From contig JBBRVW010000002.1 of NCBI GenBank assembly GCA_038246545.1, forward strand, positions 112,161 to 176,160: a stretch of DNA of 64,000 nucleotides, read 5' to 3'. Positions within the stretch are counted from its first letter, which is position 1; the number at the start of each line of letters is the position of its first letter. Position numbers and translations under genes: made by a program. The notes below the pieces were generated by a model. The model saw nothing but the letters and a program-made list of their open reading frames with translations, had not been told where the DNA came from and did not search any database. Positions 1-8,755 of the stretch are shown here, piece by piece. This stretch comes from JBBRVW01 sp038246545 (GTDB lineage Bacteria; Actinomycetota; Actinomycetes; JACCUZ01).

Positions 1-994
1 CGGCGATGAGCTCCTCGACCACGATCAGAGCGCCGCTCCCGACGATCACCTCGCGGAGCGCGTCGACGCCCTCGGACCCGAGGTGCGGGTCGCCCAGCCC
101 GGTCCGCAGCTGGGCGGCCTCGGCCGGCGAGCACCGCTCCATCGTCAGCGCGACGAGCACAGTGCGCTTGCCCTCGCGGAGGTCGTCGCCGGCCGGCTTC
201 CCGGTGACCGAGGGGTCGCCGAACACGCCCAGCACGTCGTCGCGAAGCTGGAACGCCTCGCCGAGCGCCCGCCCGTAGGTGTCGTAGGTCGACAGCAGCC
301 GGTCGGACGCTCCGGCCAGGGTGCCGCCGAGCAGCAGCGGCTGCACCACGGAGTACTTGGCCGACTTGAAGAGGATCACGTGGCGGGCCCGCTCCACCGA
401 CGTCGACTCCTGGGCGGACTCGAGCATGTCGAGGTACTGCCCGCACATCAGCTCGGTGCGCATCCGGTCGAAGACGGCCCGGCCGGCCTGCAGCGTGTCG
501 GCCGGCAGCCCCGACCCGGCGTACATCTCGTCGCACCAGGACAGGCACAGGTCGCCGGCGAGGATCGCACCGGCGACGCCGAACGCCTCGGACGAGCCGA
601 GCCACCGGTGTCGACGGTGCAGGGCGGCGATCCGGCGGTGCACGGCCGGCTGGCCGCGGCGGGTGTCGCTGCCGTCCATGACGTCGTCGTGCACGAGCGC
701 CGCGGCCTGGAACAGCTCCAGCGCGGCGGCCACGGAGACGATCTCGGGGGAGTCGTCGCCGCCGGCGCCGCGCCAGCCCCAGTAGCAGAAGGCCGGCCGG
801 AGCCGCTTCCCGCCGCGGAGCAGGTCGATGAGCGAGTCCATGAGCGGCGCGAGGTCGTCGCCGACACCGTCGAGGACGTCGGCCTGCCGGGCGAGCTGGT
901 CGTCGAGGGCCTTGTCGACGCGGCTTCGCAGGCCCTCCGCCTCGAGGGGATGCTGAGACGGAGCGGGTGTCACAGCCTCTGAGGGTACGGGCAT
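1..994 (-). CDS. Polyprenyl (geranylgeranyl-type) diphosphate synthase, 3' end cut off by window edge
   Basis: Trans-prenyltransferase that condenses IPP with allylic diphosphates, probably giving the C20 (or longer) precursor for carotenoids or quinones. The reading frame from ATG at 994 gives 331 residues to the edge. The first aspartate-rich motif is seen in ALVHDDVMDGSDTRRG (about residues 98-113), with GGKRLRP before it for diphosphate binding. The second is in AFQLRDDVLGVFGDPSVTGK. The C-terminus continues off the left edge. GGAAG lies 7 nt before the ATG. It is divergent from metF, and a crtI-like gene sits 1.7 kb away, which supports a role in carotenoid supply. Product chain length cannot be read from the sequence. 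Confidence 0.9.
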   Translation of the reverse strand, partial: MPVPSEAVTPAPSQHPLEAEGLRSRVDKALDDQLARQADVLDGVGDDLAPLMDSLIDLLRGGKRLRPAFCYWGWRGAGGDDSPEIVSVAAALELFQAAALVHDDVMDGSDTRRGQPAVHRRIAALHRRHRWLGSSEAFGVAGAILAGDLCLSWCDEMYAGSGLPADTLQAGRAVFDRMRTELMCGQYLDMLESAQESTSVERARHVILFKSAKYSVVQPLLLGGTLAGASDRLLSTYDTYGRALGEAFQLRDDVLGVFGDPSVTGKPAGDDLREGKRTVLVALTMERCSPAEAAQLRTGLGDPHLGSEGVDALREVIVGSGALIVVEELIA

Positions 995-1038
995 GTCCCG
1001 TCTTCCGGTCGCCGGCGGTGCCCGGATGCGCTCCCGGT

Positions 1039-1044
1039 TAGCGT
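1039..1044 (+). promoter_or_regulatory. -10 box (TAGCGT) for a leaderless metF transcript
   Basis: TAGCGT ends 6 nt before the metF ATG, so transcription should begin at or next to the start codon. There is no Shine-Dalgarno sequence. The TANNNT form matches the actinobacterial housekeeping -10. Confidence 0.55.
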
Positions 1045-1050
1045 GGTGGC

Positions 1051-1995
1051 ATGACCGCCGCGCCGTTCCACGACCCCTGGTCGCGCGCCAGCGTGATGCC
1101 CGCGAGCCGTCGCGCGCCCTCCCTGGGCGAGCTGCTGGCCTCGGGCCGCCGTTCCTACTCCTTCGAGTTCTTCCCGCCCAAGACCGAGGACGGCGAGCGC
1201 AAGCTCTGGGTCACCCTGCGCCAGCTCGAGGCGCTGCGGCCGACGTTCGTCTCGGTGACGTACGGCGCCGGCGGGTCCACGCGCGACCGCACCGTGGACA
1301 TGACCGGGCGGATCGCCACCGACACCACGCTCATGCCGGTCGGCCACTTCACCGCCGTCGACCACTCGTTCGCCGAGCTCCGGCACATCATCGGCCAGTA
1401 CGCCTCGGCCGGTGTCCGCAACGTGCTGGCCCTGCGCGGCGACCCGCCGGGCGACCCGGCCGCCGAGTGGCAGCGACACCCCGACGGGGTCGCCTACGCC
1501 GAGGACCTGGTCCGGCTGCTCAAGGAGTCCGGCGACTTCAGCGTCGGGGTCGCCGCCTTCCCGGAGAAGCACCCGCGGTCCCCCGACTGGGACACGGACA
1601 CCAGGTACTTCGTGCAGAAGGTGCGCGCGGGCGCCGACTACGCCATCACCCAGATGTTCTTCCACGCCGACGACTTCCTCCGGCTGCGCGACCGGGTCGT
1701 GGCGGCGGGCTCCGACGTGCCGATCATCCCGGGCATCATGCCGGCGACCAACGCGCGGCAGATCGAGCGGTTCGCCCAGCTGTCCAACGCGGCGTTCCCG
1801 CCGGACCTGGCGGCGCGGCTGCACGCCGCCGAGGGCGACTCTGACGAGATGCGCCGGATCGGGGTCGACGCCGCGACCGAGCTGTGCGAGCGGCTGCTCG
1901 GCGAGGGCGTGCCGGGACTGCACTTCATCACGCTCAACACCTCGACGGCGACCCGCGAGATCTACCGCAACCTCGGCCTCGCCGACCGCACCTGA
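1051..1995 (+). CDS. metF: 5,10-methylenetetrahydrofolate reductase
   Basis: Flavoprotein of the MTHFR TIM-barrel family, reducing 5,10-methylene-THF to 5-methyl-THF for methionine synthesis. At 314 aa it is the usual bacterial length. Family landmarks are YSFEFFPPKTEDGE near the N-terminus (with the catalytic Glu), VSVTYGAGGSTRDRT, VLALRGDPP, and ITQMFFHADDFLR toward the C-terminus. The ATG start fits the leaderless -10 box just upstream. The next gene begins within 40 nt, so the two may be cotranscribed. Confidence 0.95.
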   Translation: MTAAPFHDPWSRASVMPASRRAPSLGELLASGRRSYSFEFFPPKTEDGERKLWVTLRQLEALRPTFVSVTYGAGGSTRDRTVDMTGRIATDTTLMPVGHFTAVDHSFAELRHIIGQYASAGVRNVLALRGDPPGDPAAEWQRHPDGVAYAEDLVRLLKESGDFSVGVAAFPEKHPRSPDWDTDTRYFVQKVRAGADYAITQMFFHADDFLRLRDRVVAAGSDVPIIPGIMPATNARQIERFAQLSNAAFPPDLAARLHAAEGDSDEMRRIGVDAATELCERLLGEGVPGLHFITLNTSTATREIYRNLGLADRT

Positions 1996-2032
1996 CCACC
2001 GCGCCGTGACGCCGCAGGACCGTGCCCGGCCG

Positions 2033-2674
2033 ATGACCCGCGAGGAGTACCTCGACGGGTGGCAGCGGCTGCACGGCGGCTACGACCCGCGGGGTAACGC
2101 GCTGGTCCGCGGTTGGCTCACCGGGTCGTACGCCGTGGCGCGCCCGGTCGCCGCGATGGGGACCTCGCCCGACGTCGTGACCGTCGTCGGGGTGCTGGTG
2201 TCCGCGCTGGTTCTGTGGCCGGCCGCGGCCGGCGGCCGGTGGCTGCTGGCGGCCGCACTGGTCGTGGTGCTGTCCGCGCTGCTGGACAACGTCGACGGGG
2301 CCGTCGCGGTCCTCACCGACCGGGCCACGGCCTGGGGCGCGGTGCTGGACGCCGTAGCCGACCGGGTGGCGGACCTGTTCTTCGTGCTGGCCCTGCTGCT
2401 GGCCGGCGCCCACCCGGCCGTCTGCGCGGCGGGTGCCGCGCTGATGCTGCTGCAGGAGTACCTCCGGGCCCGGGCCGCCGGTGCCGGCATGGCCGAGGTC
2501 GGCGTCGTCACCGTGTGGGAGCGGCCGACGAGGGTGGTCGTGACGGCGGCATTCCTGGGGTCGGCCGCGTTCCTCGGCGACCCGTGGCCGGACCTCGGGG
2601 CAGCCGCCTGGGTGGGTCTCGGCGTCGTCGGGCTGCTGCAGCTCGGGCGGGCCGTCCGCGAACGGCTGCGCTGA
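2033..2674 (+). CDS. CDP-alcohol phosphatidyltransferase-like membrane protein with altered signature
   Basis: Integral membrane protein of 213 aa with about five or six hydrophobic helices, resembling CDP-alcohol phosphotransferases of phospholipid synthesis. The signature region is DNVDGAVAVLTDRATAWGAV followed by LDAVAD. It keeps the four Asp and the Gly of D-xx-DG-xx-AR-x8-G-xxx-D-xxx-D, but the Arg of AR is Val. The Asps bind metal in characterised members and the Arg is thought to contact CDP, so activity may be modified. The ATG at 2033 (MTREEYLDGW) is preferred; an in-frame GTG at 2006 would add nine residues. It closely follows metF. Confidence 0.75.
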   Translation: MTREEYLDGWQRLHGGYDPRGNALVRGWLTGSYAVARPVAAMGTSPDVVTVVGVLVSALVLWPAAAGGRWLLAAALVVVLSALLDNVDGAVAVLTDRATAWGAVLDAVADRVADLFFVLALLLAGAHPAVCAAGAALMLLQEYLRARAAGAGMAEVGVVTVWERPTRVVVTAAFLGSAAFLGDPWPDLGAAAWVGLGVVGLLQLGRAVRERLR

Positions 2675-2711
2675 GGCAACGCCCGGGCCCCCCGGCGCCT
2701 GACCTCACACC

Positions 2712-4217
2712 TCAGGCCGGGCCCACCAGCCCGGCGACGATAGCCGCCGAGAGCCCGACCAGCGGGAGGCCGCCGCCGGGGTGCGCCGACCCGCCGACCA
2801 GGAAGAGCCCCGGCAGCGGGGACCGGTTGGCCGGTCGGAGGAAGGCCGCCCGGGCCCCGTTCGACGACGTGCCGTAGATCGCCCCGCCGGGCGACCAGGT
2901 GGCCCGCTCCAGGTCGGCGGGGGTGCGCACCTCGCGCCACAGCACGCGGTCGCGCACGTCCAGCCCCCGTCGCGCCATCACGTCGAGCACCTGGTCGGCG
3001 TACGACGACGCCAGCCCCGGCGCCGTCCAGTCGACGGCACCAGGGCCGGAGCCGTGCCGGGGCGCGTTGACGAGCACGAACCACGACTCGTGGTCGTCGT
3101 CCGGCCGCAGGGCCGCGTCGTCCGGCGCGCTGACGTAGACCGTGGGGTCCTCGACCGGTCGCGCGTCGCGACCGAACACCGCGTCGAACTCGGCGTCGTA
3201 GTCGTCCGGGAACAGCACGGTGTGGTGGGCGAGGCCCGGCGTGCGGCCGCGCAGCGCGAGCAGGACGACGACGCCGGAGAGCGACGGCGTCGCACGGCGC
3301 AGACGTCGCCGGGCCTGATCGGCGGCCGCGCGGGGGAGCAGGTCGGCGTAGAGCTGCGCCGCGTCGGCGTCGGACACCACGACGTCCGCGGGCAGTCGCT
3401 CGCCGTCGGCGAGCAGCACGCCGGCGGCCCGGCCACCCTCGACCACGACGGACGCGACCGGTGCCTCGGTGCGGACCGTGACGCCGCGCAGCAGCGCCCG
3501 CTCGTGCACGGCTTCGCCCAGGCGCCGGAGGCCGCCCGTGACGTACCAGGCGCCGAAGGTCTGCTCGACGTAGGGCACGACCGCCAGTGCTGCCGGGGCG
3601 CGCCGGGGGTCGGAGCCGGTGTAGGTGGCGTACCGGTCGAGGAACATCCGCAGCCGGGGGTCGCGCAGGTACTCGCGACCGAGACCGCGCAGGGTGCGCC
3701 AGGGTGCGACGGTACGGAGGTCGGTCGTCCGCCGGGCCAGCCGGAGCAGGTCACGGGCGCCGCCCAGCGGCGACTCGAGGAACGGCTCGCGGGTGACCTG
3801 CCAGATCTCGTGCGCCCGGTCCAGGAAGCGCGCCCAGTCGGCGCCGGCGCCCGGTCCGAGCGTGTCGTCGAGCGCGGTGCGCAGCCGCGCGGGCGAGGCG
3901 TTGGGCACGTCGAGCCAGGTGGCGTCGTGGCCACGCACGGCCGGGAAGCGGTAGCGCGCCACGGGGTCCACCGGCTGCAGGTCGAGGCTGTCCTCGAGCG
4001 GCTTGCCCGTCTTGACGAACAGGTCGCGGTACACGGCGGGCAGCGTCAGCAGTGATGGCCCGGTGTCGAAGGTGAAGCCGTCCCGCGAGAAGGTACCGAG
4101 CTTGCCGCCCCAGGTGGGTGCCTGCTCGCAGACGACCACGTCGTGGCCGAGGGTCGCCAGCCGGGCGGCGACGGCGAGCCCCGCCATGCCGGCCCCGACC
4201 ACCACGACGCGTGCCAC
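2712..4217 (-). CDS. crtI: CrtI-type phytoene desaturase family FAD oxidoreductase
   Basis: FAD-dependent carotenoid desaturase/isomerase family protein, 501 aa. The N-terminal dinucleotide fold reads VVVVGAGMAGLAVAARLATL and ends in CE; the substrate loop GGKLGTFSRDGFTFDTGPSLL follows. The C-terminal signature LFLVGGSAHPGGGLPLVGLS is typical of CrtI enzymes. The GTG start at 4217 is chosen because the FAD fold begins three residues later and a TAAGGT box lies 8 nt upstream. The frame stays open upstream, but that part is only the antisense of the next gene. Whether it makes lycopene or a modified product depends on partners outside the window. Confidence 0.85.
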   Translation of the reverse strand: MARVVVVGAGMAGLAVAARLATLGHDVVVCEQAPTWGGKLGTFSRDGFTFDTGPSLLTLPAVYRDLFVKTGKPLEDSLDLQPVDPVARYRFPAVRGHDATWLDVPNASPARLRTALDDTLGPGAGADWARFLDRAHEIWQVTREPFLESPLGGARDLLRLARRTTDLRTVAPWRTLRGLGREYLRDPRLRMFLDRYATYTGSDPRRAPAALAVVPYVEQTFGAWYVTGGLRRLGEAVHERALLRGVTVRTEAPVASVVVEGGRAAGVLLADGERLPADVVVSDADAAQLYADLLPRAAADQARRRLRRATPSLSGVVVLLALRGRTPGLAHHTVLFPDDYDAEFDAVFGRDARPVEDPTVYVSAPDDAALRPDDDHESWFVLVNAPRHGSGPGAVDWTAPGLASSYADQVLDVMARRGLDVRDRVLWREVRTPADLERATWSPGGAIYGTSSNGARAAFLRPANRSPLPGLFLVGGSAHPGGGLPLVGLSAAIVAGLVGPA

Positions 4218-4225
4218 AGGCCAGG

Positions 4226-4231
4226 ACCTTA
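4226..4231 (-). promoter_or_regulatory. -10 box (TAAGGT) for a leaderless crtI-like transcript
   Basis: On the reverse strand TAAGGT is followed by 8 nt and then the GTG start at 4217. No ribosome binding site is present, which suggests leaderless initiation. Confidence 0.5.
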
Positions 4232-4283
4232 CGAAGCCGTGACGTGGCGGGCACCTCGGGGGCCGGCGAGGGACCATCGAGGG

Positions 4284-5825
4284 GTGAGCGCCCCGCCTCC
4301 CGAGCCCGAGCTGCCGTACCCGCGGCTGCTCGGTGCTGCGGCAGGAGTCCTGTCGGCGCTCACGGCACTGGCCGCCGCGGAGCTCGCTGCCGCCTTCGTG
4401 CGGCCCGAGGCGTCCCCCGTGGTGGCGGTGGGCGGCAACGTCGTCGACCTGACACCCACCTGGCTCCGCGAGTTCGCGGTCACCCGGTTCGGGACGCATG
4501 ACAAGGCAGTCCTGATCGGTGGTGTCCTCACGGCGCTGGTCCTTCTCGCGCTGGCGACCGGAGCGGTCGCGGTGCGGCACCGTGCGGTGGGGCTGGCCGG
4601 CGTCGTGGCGCTGGGGCTGGTGGGTGCGCTCGCCGCCGCGACCCGACCGGACGCGGAGCGGCTGGACGCCGTCCCGTCGGTCGTCGGCGCCGTGGCCGGC
4701 GCGATGGCGCTCGTCCGGCTGCTGCGGCCGCTGGATCGCCCACCCGGGGCGCCGACCGACGAGCGGCGCAGGCAGCTGCTGGTGACCGCGCTCGGGGTGG
4801 CGGCCGGGTCGCTGGTCGCCGGGTCGGTGGGCCGATGGGTGACGTCGCACCGCACGTCGGTCACCGCCTCCCGCGCAGCGGTCCGGCTGCCGACGGCTGC
4901 CGACCCGGGCACCGCCGTCCCGGGCTCCGAGCTCGGCATCCGCGGACTGAGCCCGTTCCTGACCCCGAACGACGACTTCTACCGGATCGACACCGCGCTG
5001 GTCGTGCCGCAGGTGCCGGCCGAGGGCTGGCAGCTGCGGGTGCACGGCATGGTCGACCGCGAGATCGTGCTGACCTTCGACCAGCTGCTGCAGCGTGAGC
5101 TGGTCGAGCGCGACATCACCCTGACCTGCGTCTCCAACGAGGTGGGTGGCTACCTCGCCGGCAACGCCCGGTGGCTCGGGGTGCGGCTCGCCGACCTGCT
5201 GACCGAGGCCGGGGTGCACCCGGACGCCGACATGGTGCTGAGCCGGTCGAAGGACGGCATGTCCATCGGGACACCGACAGCGGTCGTGATGGACGGGCGC
5301 GACGCGCTGCTCGCCGTGGGCATGAACGGCGAGCCGCTGCCGGCCGAGCACGGCTTCCCGGTGCGGATGGTGGTCCCCGGTCTCTACGGCTACGTGTCCG
5401 CCACGAAGTGGCTCGTCGACCTGGAGCTGACCAGGTTCGACCGCGAGTCGCCCTACTGGGTCGCGCGTGGCTGGGTGCCGAAGGCGCCGGTCCTGACGAT
5501 GTCGCGCATCGACACCCCCAGCCCGTTCGCCAAGCTCCGTGCCGGCCGGGTGGCGGTCGCCGGTGTCGCGTGGGCACAGCACCGCGGCATCGACAAGGTC
5601 GAGGTGCGCGTCGACGGCGGGCCGTGGTCGACAGCGCGGCTCGCGGCCGTGCCCTCCACCGACACCTGGCGGCAGTGGGTCTGGCAGTGGGACGCGGCAC
5701 CGGGCGCGCACGTCCTCGAGGTGCGTGCCACCGACAGCACAGGCGCGGTCCAGCCCGGACGACGGACGGCACCGTTCCCTCGCGGCGCGACGGGCTGGTC
5801 CTCGACGCAGGTGGCCGTGGGCTGA
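4284..5825 (+). CDS. Polytopic sulfite-oxidase-family molybdopterin oxidoreductase, copy 1
   Basis: A 513-aa protein with about five N-terminal hydrophobic segments (roughly residues 14-185), then a molybdopterin domain and a C-terminal Mo-co dimerisation-like domain. The predicted molybdenum-ligand Cys is at residue 282 in DITLTCVSNEVGG. RRRQLLVTALG (Arg 161-163) sits just before the last membrane segment. It resembles the internal twin-arginine motif of actinobacterial polytopic proteins inserted jointly by Sec and Tat, which would place the catalytic domain outside. The GTG start has GAGGGA 10 nt upstream. A close paralogue follows. The substrate is unknown; sulfite or another S/N-oxide is possible. 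Confidence 0.85.
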   Translation: MSAPPPEPELPYPRLLGAAAGVLSALTALAAAELAAAFVRPEASPVVAVGGNVVDLTPTWLREFAVTRFGTHDKAVLIGGVLTALVLLALATGAVAVRHRAVGLAGVVALGLVGALAAATRPDAERLDAVPSVVGAVAGAMALVRLLRPLDRPPGAPTDERRRQLLVTALGVAAGSLVAGSVGRWVTSHRTSVTASRAAVRLPTAADPGTAVPGSELGIRGLSPFLTPNDDFYRIDTALVVPQVPAEGWQLRVHGMVDREIVLTFDQLLQRELVERDITLTCVSNEVGGYLAGNARWLGVRLADLLTEAGVHPDADMVLSRSKDGMSIGTPTAVVMDGRDALLAVGMNGEPLPAEHGFPVRMVVPGLYGYVSATKWLVDLELTRFDRESPYWVARGWVPKAPVLTMSRIDTPSPFAKLRAGRVAVAGVAWAQHRGIDKVEVRVDGGPWSTARLAAVPSTDTWRQWVWQWDAAPGAHVLEVRATDSTGAVQPGRRTAPFPRGATGWSSTQVAVG

Positions 5826-5935
5826 CCCGCCGCAGCATGACGTGCTGCGCCCGCCGTTGTGCCGAACAGGTCACGACTCAGTGAAAACGGTCACATCGCC
5901 AATCCGCCGTACACGCCGGTGGAGAACCCCCTCCC

Positions 5936-7510
5936 GTGACCGACACCAGGCAGCCCGACACCGCGGCAGCGGCGTCGACCGACGACGCCCCGCTGCGGGC
6001 GCGTCCCTGGTACGGCGCTCTTGCCGGTCTGCTCGCGGCCCTCGCTGCGCTCGCGGTCGCCGAGCTCGCTGCCACGCTGGTGCGTGCGCAGGCCTCGCCG
6101 GTGATCGCCGTCGGGGGCAGCGTGATCGACGCGACGCCGACCCCGCTCAAGGAGTTCGCGGTCCGCGAGTTCGGCACCAACGACAAGCCGGTGCTCATCG
6201 GCTCGATCCTGGCCGTACTGGTGGTGCTCGCTCTCGTCACCGGCGCCCTCGCCGTCCGGCACCGCGTCGTCGGGCTCGCCGGCGTCGCCGTGCTCGGTCT
6301 GGTCGGTGCTGCGGCGGCTGCGACCCGACCCGACGCGCAGGCGCTGGACCCGTTCCCGTCGCTGGTCGGTGCCGTCGTCGGCGCCATGGCGCTGATCCTG
6401 CTGCTGCGACCCCTCACCGGCTCGCACGAGGCAGCGTCCGGTGTGCGCCGCCGGCAGCTGCTCGTCACCGGGCTGTGGGTCGCCGCCGGCTCGCTCGCGG
6501 CCGGAACCGTCGGACGGTTCGTCAACTCCCGCCGCGGTGACGTCACGGCGTCGCGGGCGGCGGTCGACCTCCCGGCGCCGGCCAGCGCCGCCAAGGCGGT
6601 CCCGGCCGGTGCCGAGCTCTCACTGGTCGGTCTGAGCAGCTTCGTGACGCCCAACAAGGACTTCTACCGGGTCGACACCGCTCTCGTCGTGCCGCAGGTG
6701 GCCACCGATGGCTGGACCCTCAAGGTCCACGGCATGGTGGACAAGGAGATCGAGCTCGACTTCGCGCAGCTGCTCGGGCGTGACCTGGTCGAGCGCGACA
6801 TCACCCTCACCTGCGTCTCCAACGAGGTCGGCGGCAAGTACGCCGGCAACGCGCGCTGGCTCGGCGCGCTGCTCGCGCCCCTGCTCGAGGAGGTCGGCGT
6901 CCATGACGACGCCGACATGGTCCTCAGCCGGTCCACCGATGGCATGACCATCGGCACGCCCACCGCGGTCGTCATGGACGGCCGCGACGCGATGCTGGCC
7001 GTCGGCATGAACGGCGAGCCGCTGCCGGCCGAGCACGGCTTCCCGGTCCGCATGGTCGTCCCCGGGCTGTACGGCTACGTCTCCGCCACCAAGTGGCTCG
7101 TGGACATCGAGCTGACGAGGTTCGACAAGGACACGCCCTACTGGACCGAGCGCGGCTGGGCGCCGAAGGCGCCGATCAAGGTCATGTCGCGCATCGACAC
7201 CCCCAAGCCCTTCGCCCAGCTGAAGCCCGGCAAGGTCGCCGTCGCCGGAGTGGCGTGGGCGCAGCACCGCGGCATCGACAAGGTCGAGGTGCGCGTCGAC
7301 GGCGGCCGCTGGAAGACCGCCCGCCTCGCCGGCGTCCCCTCGACCGACACCTGGCGGCAGTGGGTGTGGGAGTGGGACGCCTCCTCCGGCCCGCACGACA
7401 TCGAGGTCCGCGCCACCGACGCCACCGGCGCCACCCAGCCCGAGAAGCGGGCTGCCCCGTTCCCGTCCGGCGCGACCGGATGGCACTCGACCGCAGTGAC
7501 GGTCAGCTGA
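5936..7510 (+). CDS. Polytopic sulfite-oxidase-family molybdopterin oxidoreductase, copy 2
   Basis: Tandem paralogue of the preceding gene (524 aa), with long identical stretches such as the Mo-binding segment and the WLVD..LTRFD region. It has five predicted membrane helices, an internal RRR motif at residues 171-173 (VRRRQLLVTG), and the predicted Mo-ligand Cys at residue 293. The C-terminal part contains AVAGVAWAQHRGIDKVEVRV, as in copy 1. The GTG start has GGAG about 11 nt upstream. The 110-nt gap to copy 1 and 76-nt gap to the fasciclin gene suggest a three-gene unit acting at the cell surface. Origin by local duplication is inferred from the similarity. Confidence 0.85.
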   Translation: MTDTRQPDTAAAASTDDAPLRARPWYGALAGLLAALAALAVAELAATLVRAQASPVIAVGGSVIDATPTPLKEFAVREFGTNDKPVLIGSILAVLVVLALVTGALAVRHRVVGLAGVAVLGLVGAAAAATRPDAQALDPFPSLVGAVVGAMALILLLRPLTGSHEAASGVRRRQLLVTGLWVAAGSLAAGTVGRFVNSRRGDVTASRAAVDLPAPASAAKAVPAGAELSLVGLSSFVTPNKDFYRVDTALVVPQVATDGWTLKVHGMVDKEIELDFAQLLGRDLVERDITLTCVSNEVGGKYAGNARWLGALLAPLLEEVGVHDDADMVLSRSTDGMTIGTPTAVVMDGRDAMLAVGMNGEPLPAEHGFPVRMVVPGLYGYVSATKWLVDIELTRFDKDTPYWTERGWAPKAPIKVMSRIDTPKPFAQLKPGKVAVAGVAWAQHRGIDKVEVRVDGGRWKTARLAGVPSTDTWRQWVWEWDASSGPHDIEVRATDATGATQPEKRAAPFPSGATGWHSTAVTVS

Positions 7511-7586
7511 CCCGACCGCTCCGGCGGCCGTTCGACGAACACCACGATCACCCCTGCGTCACCCACCCCGAAAGAGAGATCCACTC

Positions 7587-8234
7587 ATGAAGGTCCGCTC
7601 GAACCGTTCCATCGCGCTGGCGGCAGCCGGTATCGCCCTCGCCCTGCCGGCCCTCGCCGCCTGCGGGGGCAGCAGCGACACCACTGCCTCCACGTCCTCC
7701 GCCAGCACGCCGGCCGAGAGCACCCCGGCGGCGAGCTCGGACGCCGCCACGACCGGCGACCAGCCGTTCGGGCCAGGCTGCGCCTCGGTGCCGACCAGCG
7801 GCTCCGGCAGCTTCGACGGCATGGCCGCCGACCCGGTCGCCACCGCCGCCTCGCACAACCCGCTGCTGTCGACCCTCGTGACTGCAGTCGGCGAGGCGAA
7901 GCTCGGCGACACCCTGAACAGCGCCCAGGACATCACCGTGTTCGCGCCCACCAACGACGCGTTCAAGGCGATGGACCAGGCCACCCTGAAGAAGGCGATG
8001 GGTGACCCGAACGGCCTGCTCAAGACCGTGCTCACCTACCACGTCATCCCGGGCAAGCTCACCCCCGAGCAGCTCGCCGGCACCCACAAGACGCTCCAGG
8101 GCGACTCGGTGACCGTCGAGGGCAGCGGCGAGGAGTTCACCGTCGACGGCGGCGCCAAGGTGATCTGCGGCAACGTGCAGACCGCCAACGCCACCGTGTA
8201 CATCATCGACGGCGTGCTCGCCCCGAAGGGCTGA
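7587..8234 (+). CDS. Fasciclin (FAS1) domain lipoprotein
   Basis: Exported 215-aa protein. Signal peptide residues 1-25 end in the lipobox LAAC with Cys26 as the lipidation site. A Ser/Thr/Ala-rich linker follows, then one FAS1 domain, seen from DITVFAPTNDAFKAM through LTYHVIPGKLTPEQL to VYIIDGVLAPKG. It resembles the MPT70/MPT83 class of actinobacterial surface proteins. AAAGAGAG precedes the ATG. It lies just downstream of two molybdoenzymes, so a shared cell-envelope or redox role is possible but unproven. A strong terminator follows. Confidence 0.88.
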   Translation: MKVRSNRSIALAAAGIALALPALAACGGSSDTTASTSSASTPAESTPAASSDAATTGDQPFGPGCASVPTSGSGSFDGMAADPVATAASHNPLLSTLVTAVGEAKLGDTLNSAQDITVFAPTNDAFKAMDQATLKKAMGDPNGLLKTVLTYHVIPGKLTPEQLAGTHKTLQGDSVTVEGSGEEFTVDGGAKVICGNVQTANATVYIIDGVLAPKG

Positions 8235-8250
8235 CCCACCCGCACCGCAC

Positions 8251-8288
8251 GGCGGCCCCGCAGACCGGAGACGGTCTGCGGGGCCGCC
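8251..8288. terminator. Bidirectional intrinsic terminator, GAGA tetraloop
   Basis: A 17-bp perfect GC-rich stem (arms 8251-8267 and 8272-8288) closes on a GNRA-type GAGA loop. It lies between the convergent fasciclin and VOC genes. No U-run follows, as is common in high-GC actinobacteria. Confidence 0.75.
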
Positions 8289-8303
8289 TGCTGCCCGGGC
8301 CGG

Positions 8304-8696
8304 TCAGCGGGCAGCCGGGAACGCCTCGACGCGGGATCGCAGCACGCACAGCTCGTTGCCCTCGGGGTCGGCCAGCACGACCCACGGCTGCTCGCCCTGG
8401 CCGATGTCGACCCGTGTCGCTCCCAGGGCGAGGATCCGCTCGACCTCGGCGTCCTGGTCGCGGTCGGTCGCGTTGACGTCGAGGTGCACGCGGTTCTTGA
8501 CCGTCTTCGGTCCGTCCGGCGTGCGCACGACGAGCACCGTCGGCCCCGCGCCGGGCGGCCCCGACAGCTCGCGGTACCAGTCCTCGGGCCCGTCCGAGGT
8601 GTCGCTGACCTGGTAGCCGAGCACCTCCGCCCAGAAGGAGCCGACCTTCTCGACGTCCTGGCAGTCGATGACGATCTCGCTGAGTCGGCAGGCCAT
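8304..8696 (-). CDS. VOC (glyoxalase/bleomycin-resistance-like) superfamily protein
   Basis: A 130-aa protein with the paired beta-alpha-beta-beta-beta pattern of the vicinal-oxygen-chelate fold. It starts MACRLSEIVIDCQDVEKVGSFWAEVLGYQV and ends WVVLADPEGNELCVLRSR, both typical of the family. No specific substrate can be assigned. The reverse-strand leader has a TAGCGT -10 box at 8727-8732 and GAGAGGA before the ATG, so this gene has a conventional short leader. Confidence 0.8.
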   Translation of the reverse strand: MACRLSEIVIDCQDVEKVGSFWAEVLGYQVSDTSDGPEDWYRELSGPPGAGPTVLVVRTPDGPKTVKNRVHLDVNATDRDQDAEVERILALGATRVDIGQGEQPWVVLADPEGNELCVLRSRVEAFPAAR

Positions 8697-8755
8697 CCCC
8701 GGTCCTCTCGTCGGTGGTGGCGCCGGACGCTACCGCCCCCCCGCCGCCCGCGCCG

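Noticed and set aside
2712..5711. A 999-codon reverse frame that would fuse the crtI-like gene to upstream sequence
   Set aside because: The upstream part is antisense to the molybdoenzyme; the FAD fold and a leaderless promoter place the start at 4217.
7530..7540. GTTCG-A-CGAAC upstream of the fasciclin gene as a LexA box
   Set aside because: Half-sites are in the opposite order and spacing from the LexA consensus; kept only as a short palindrome.
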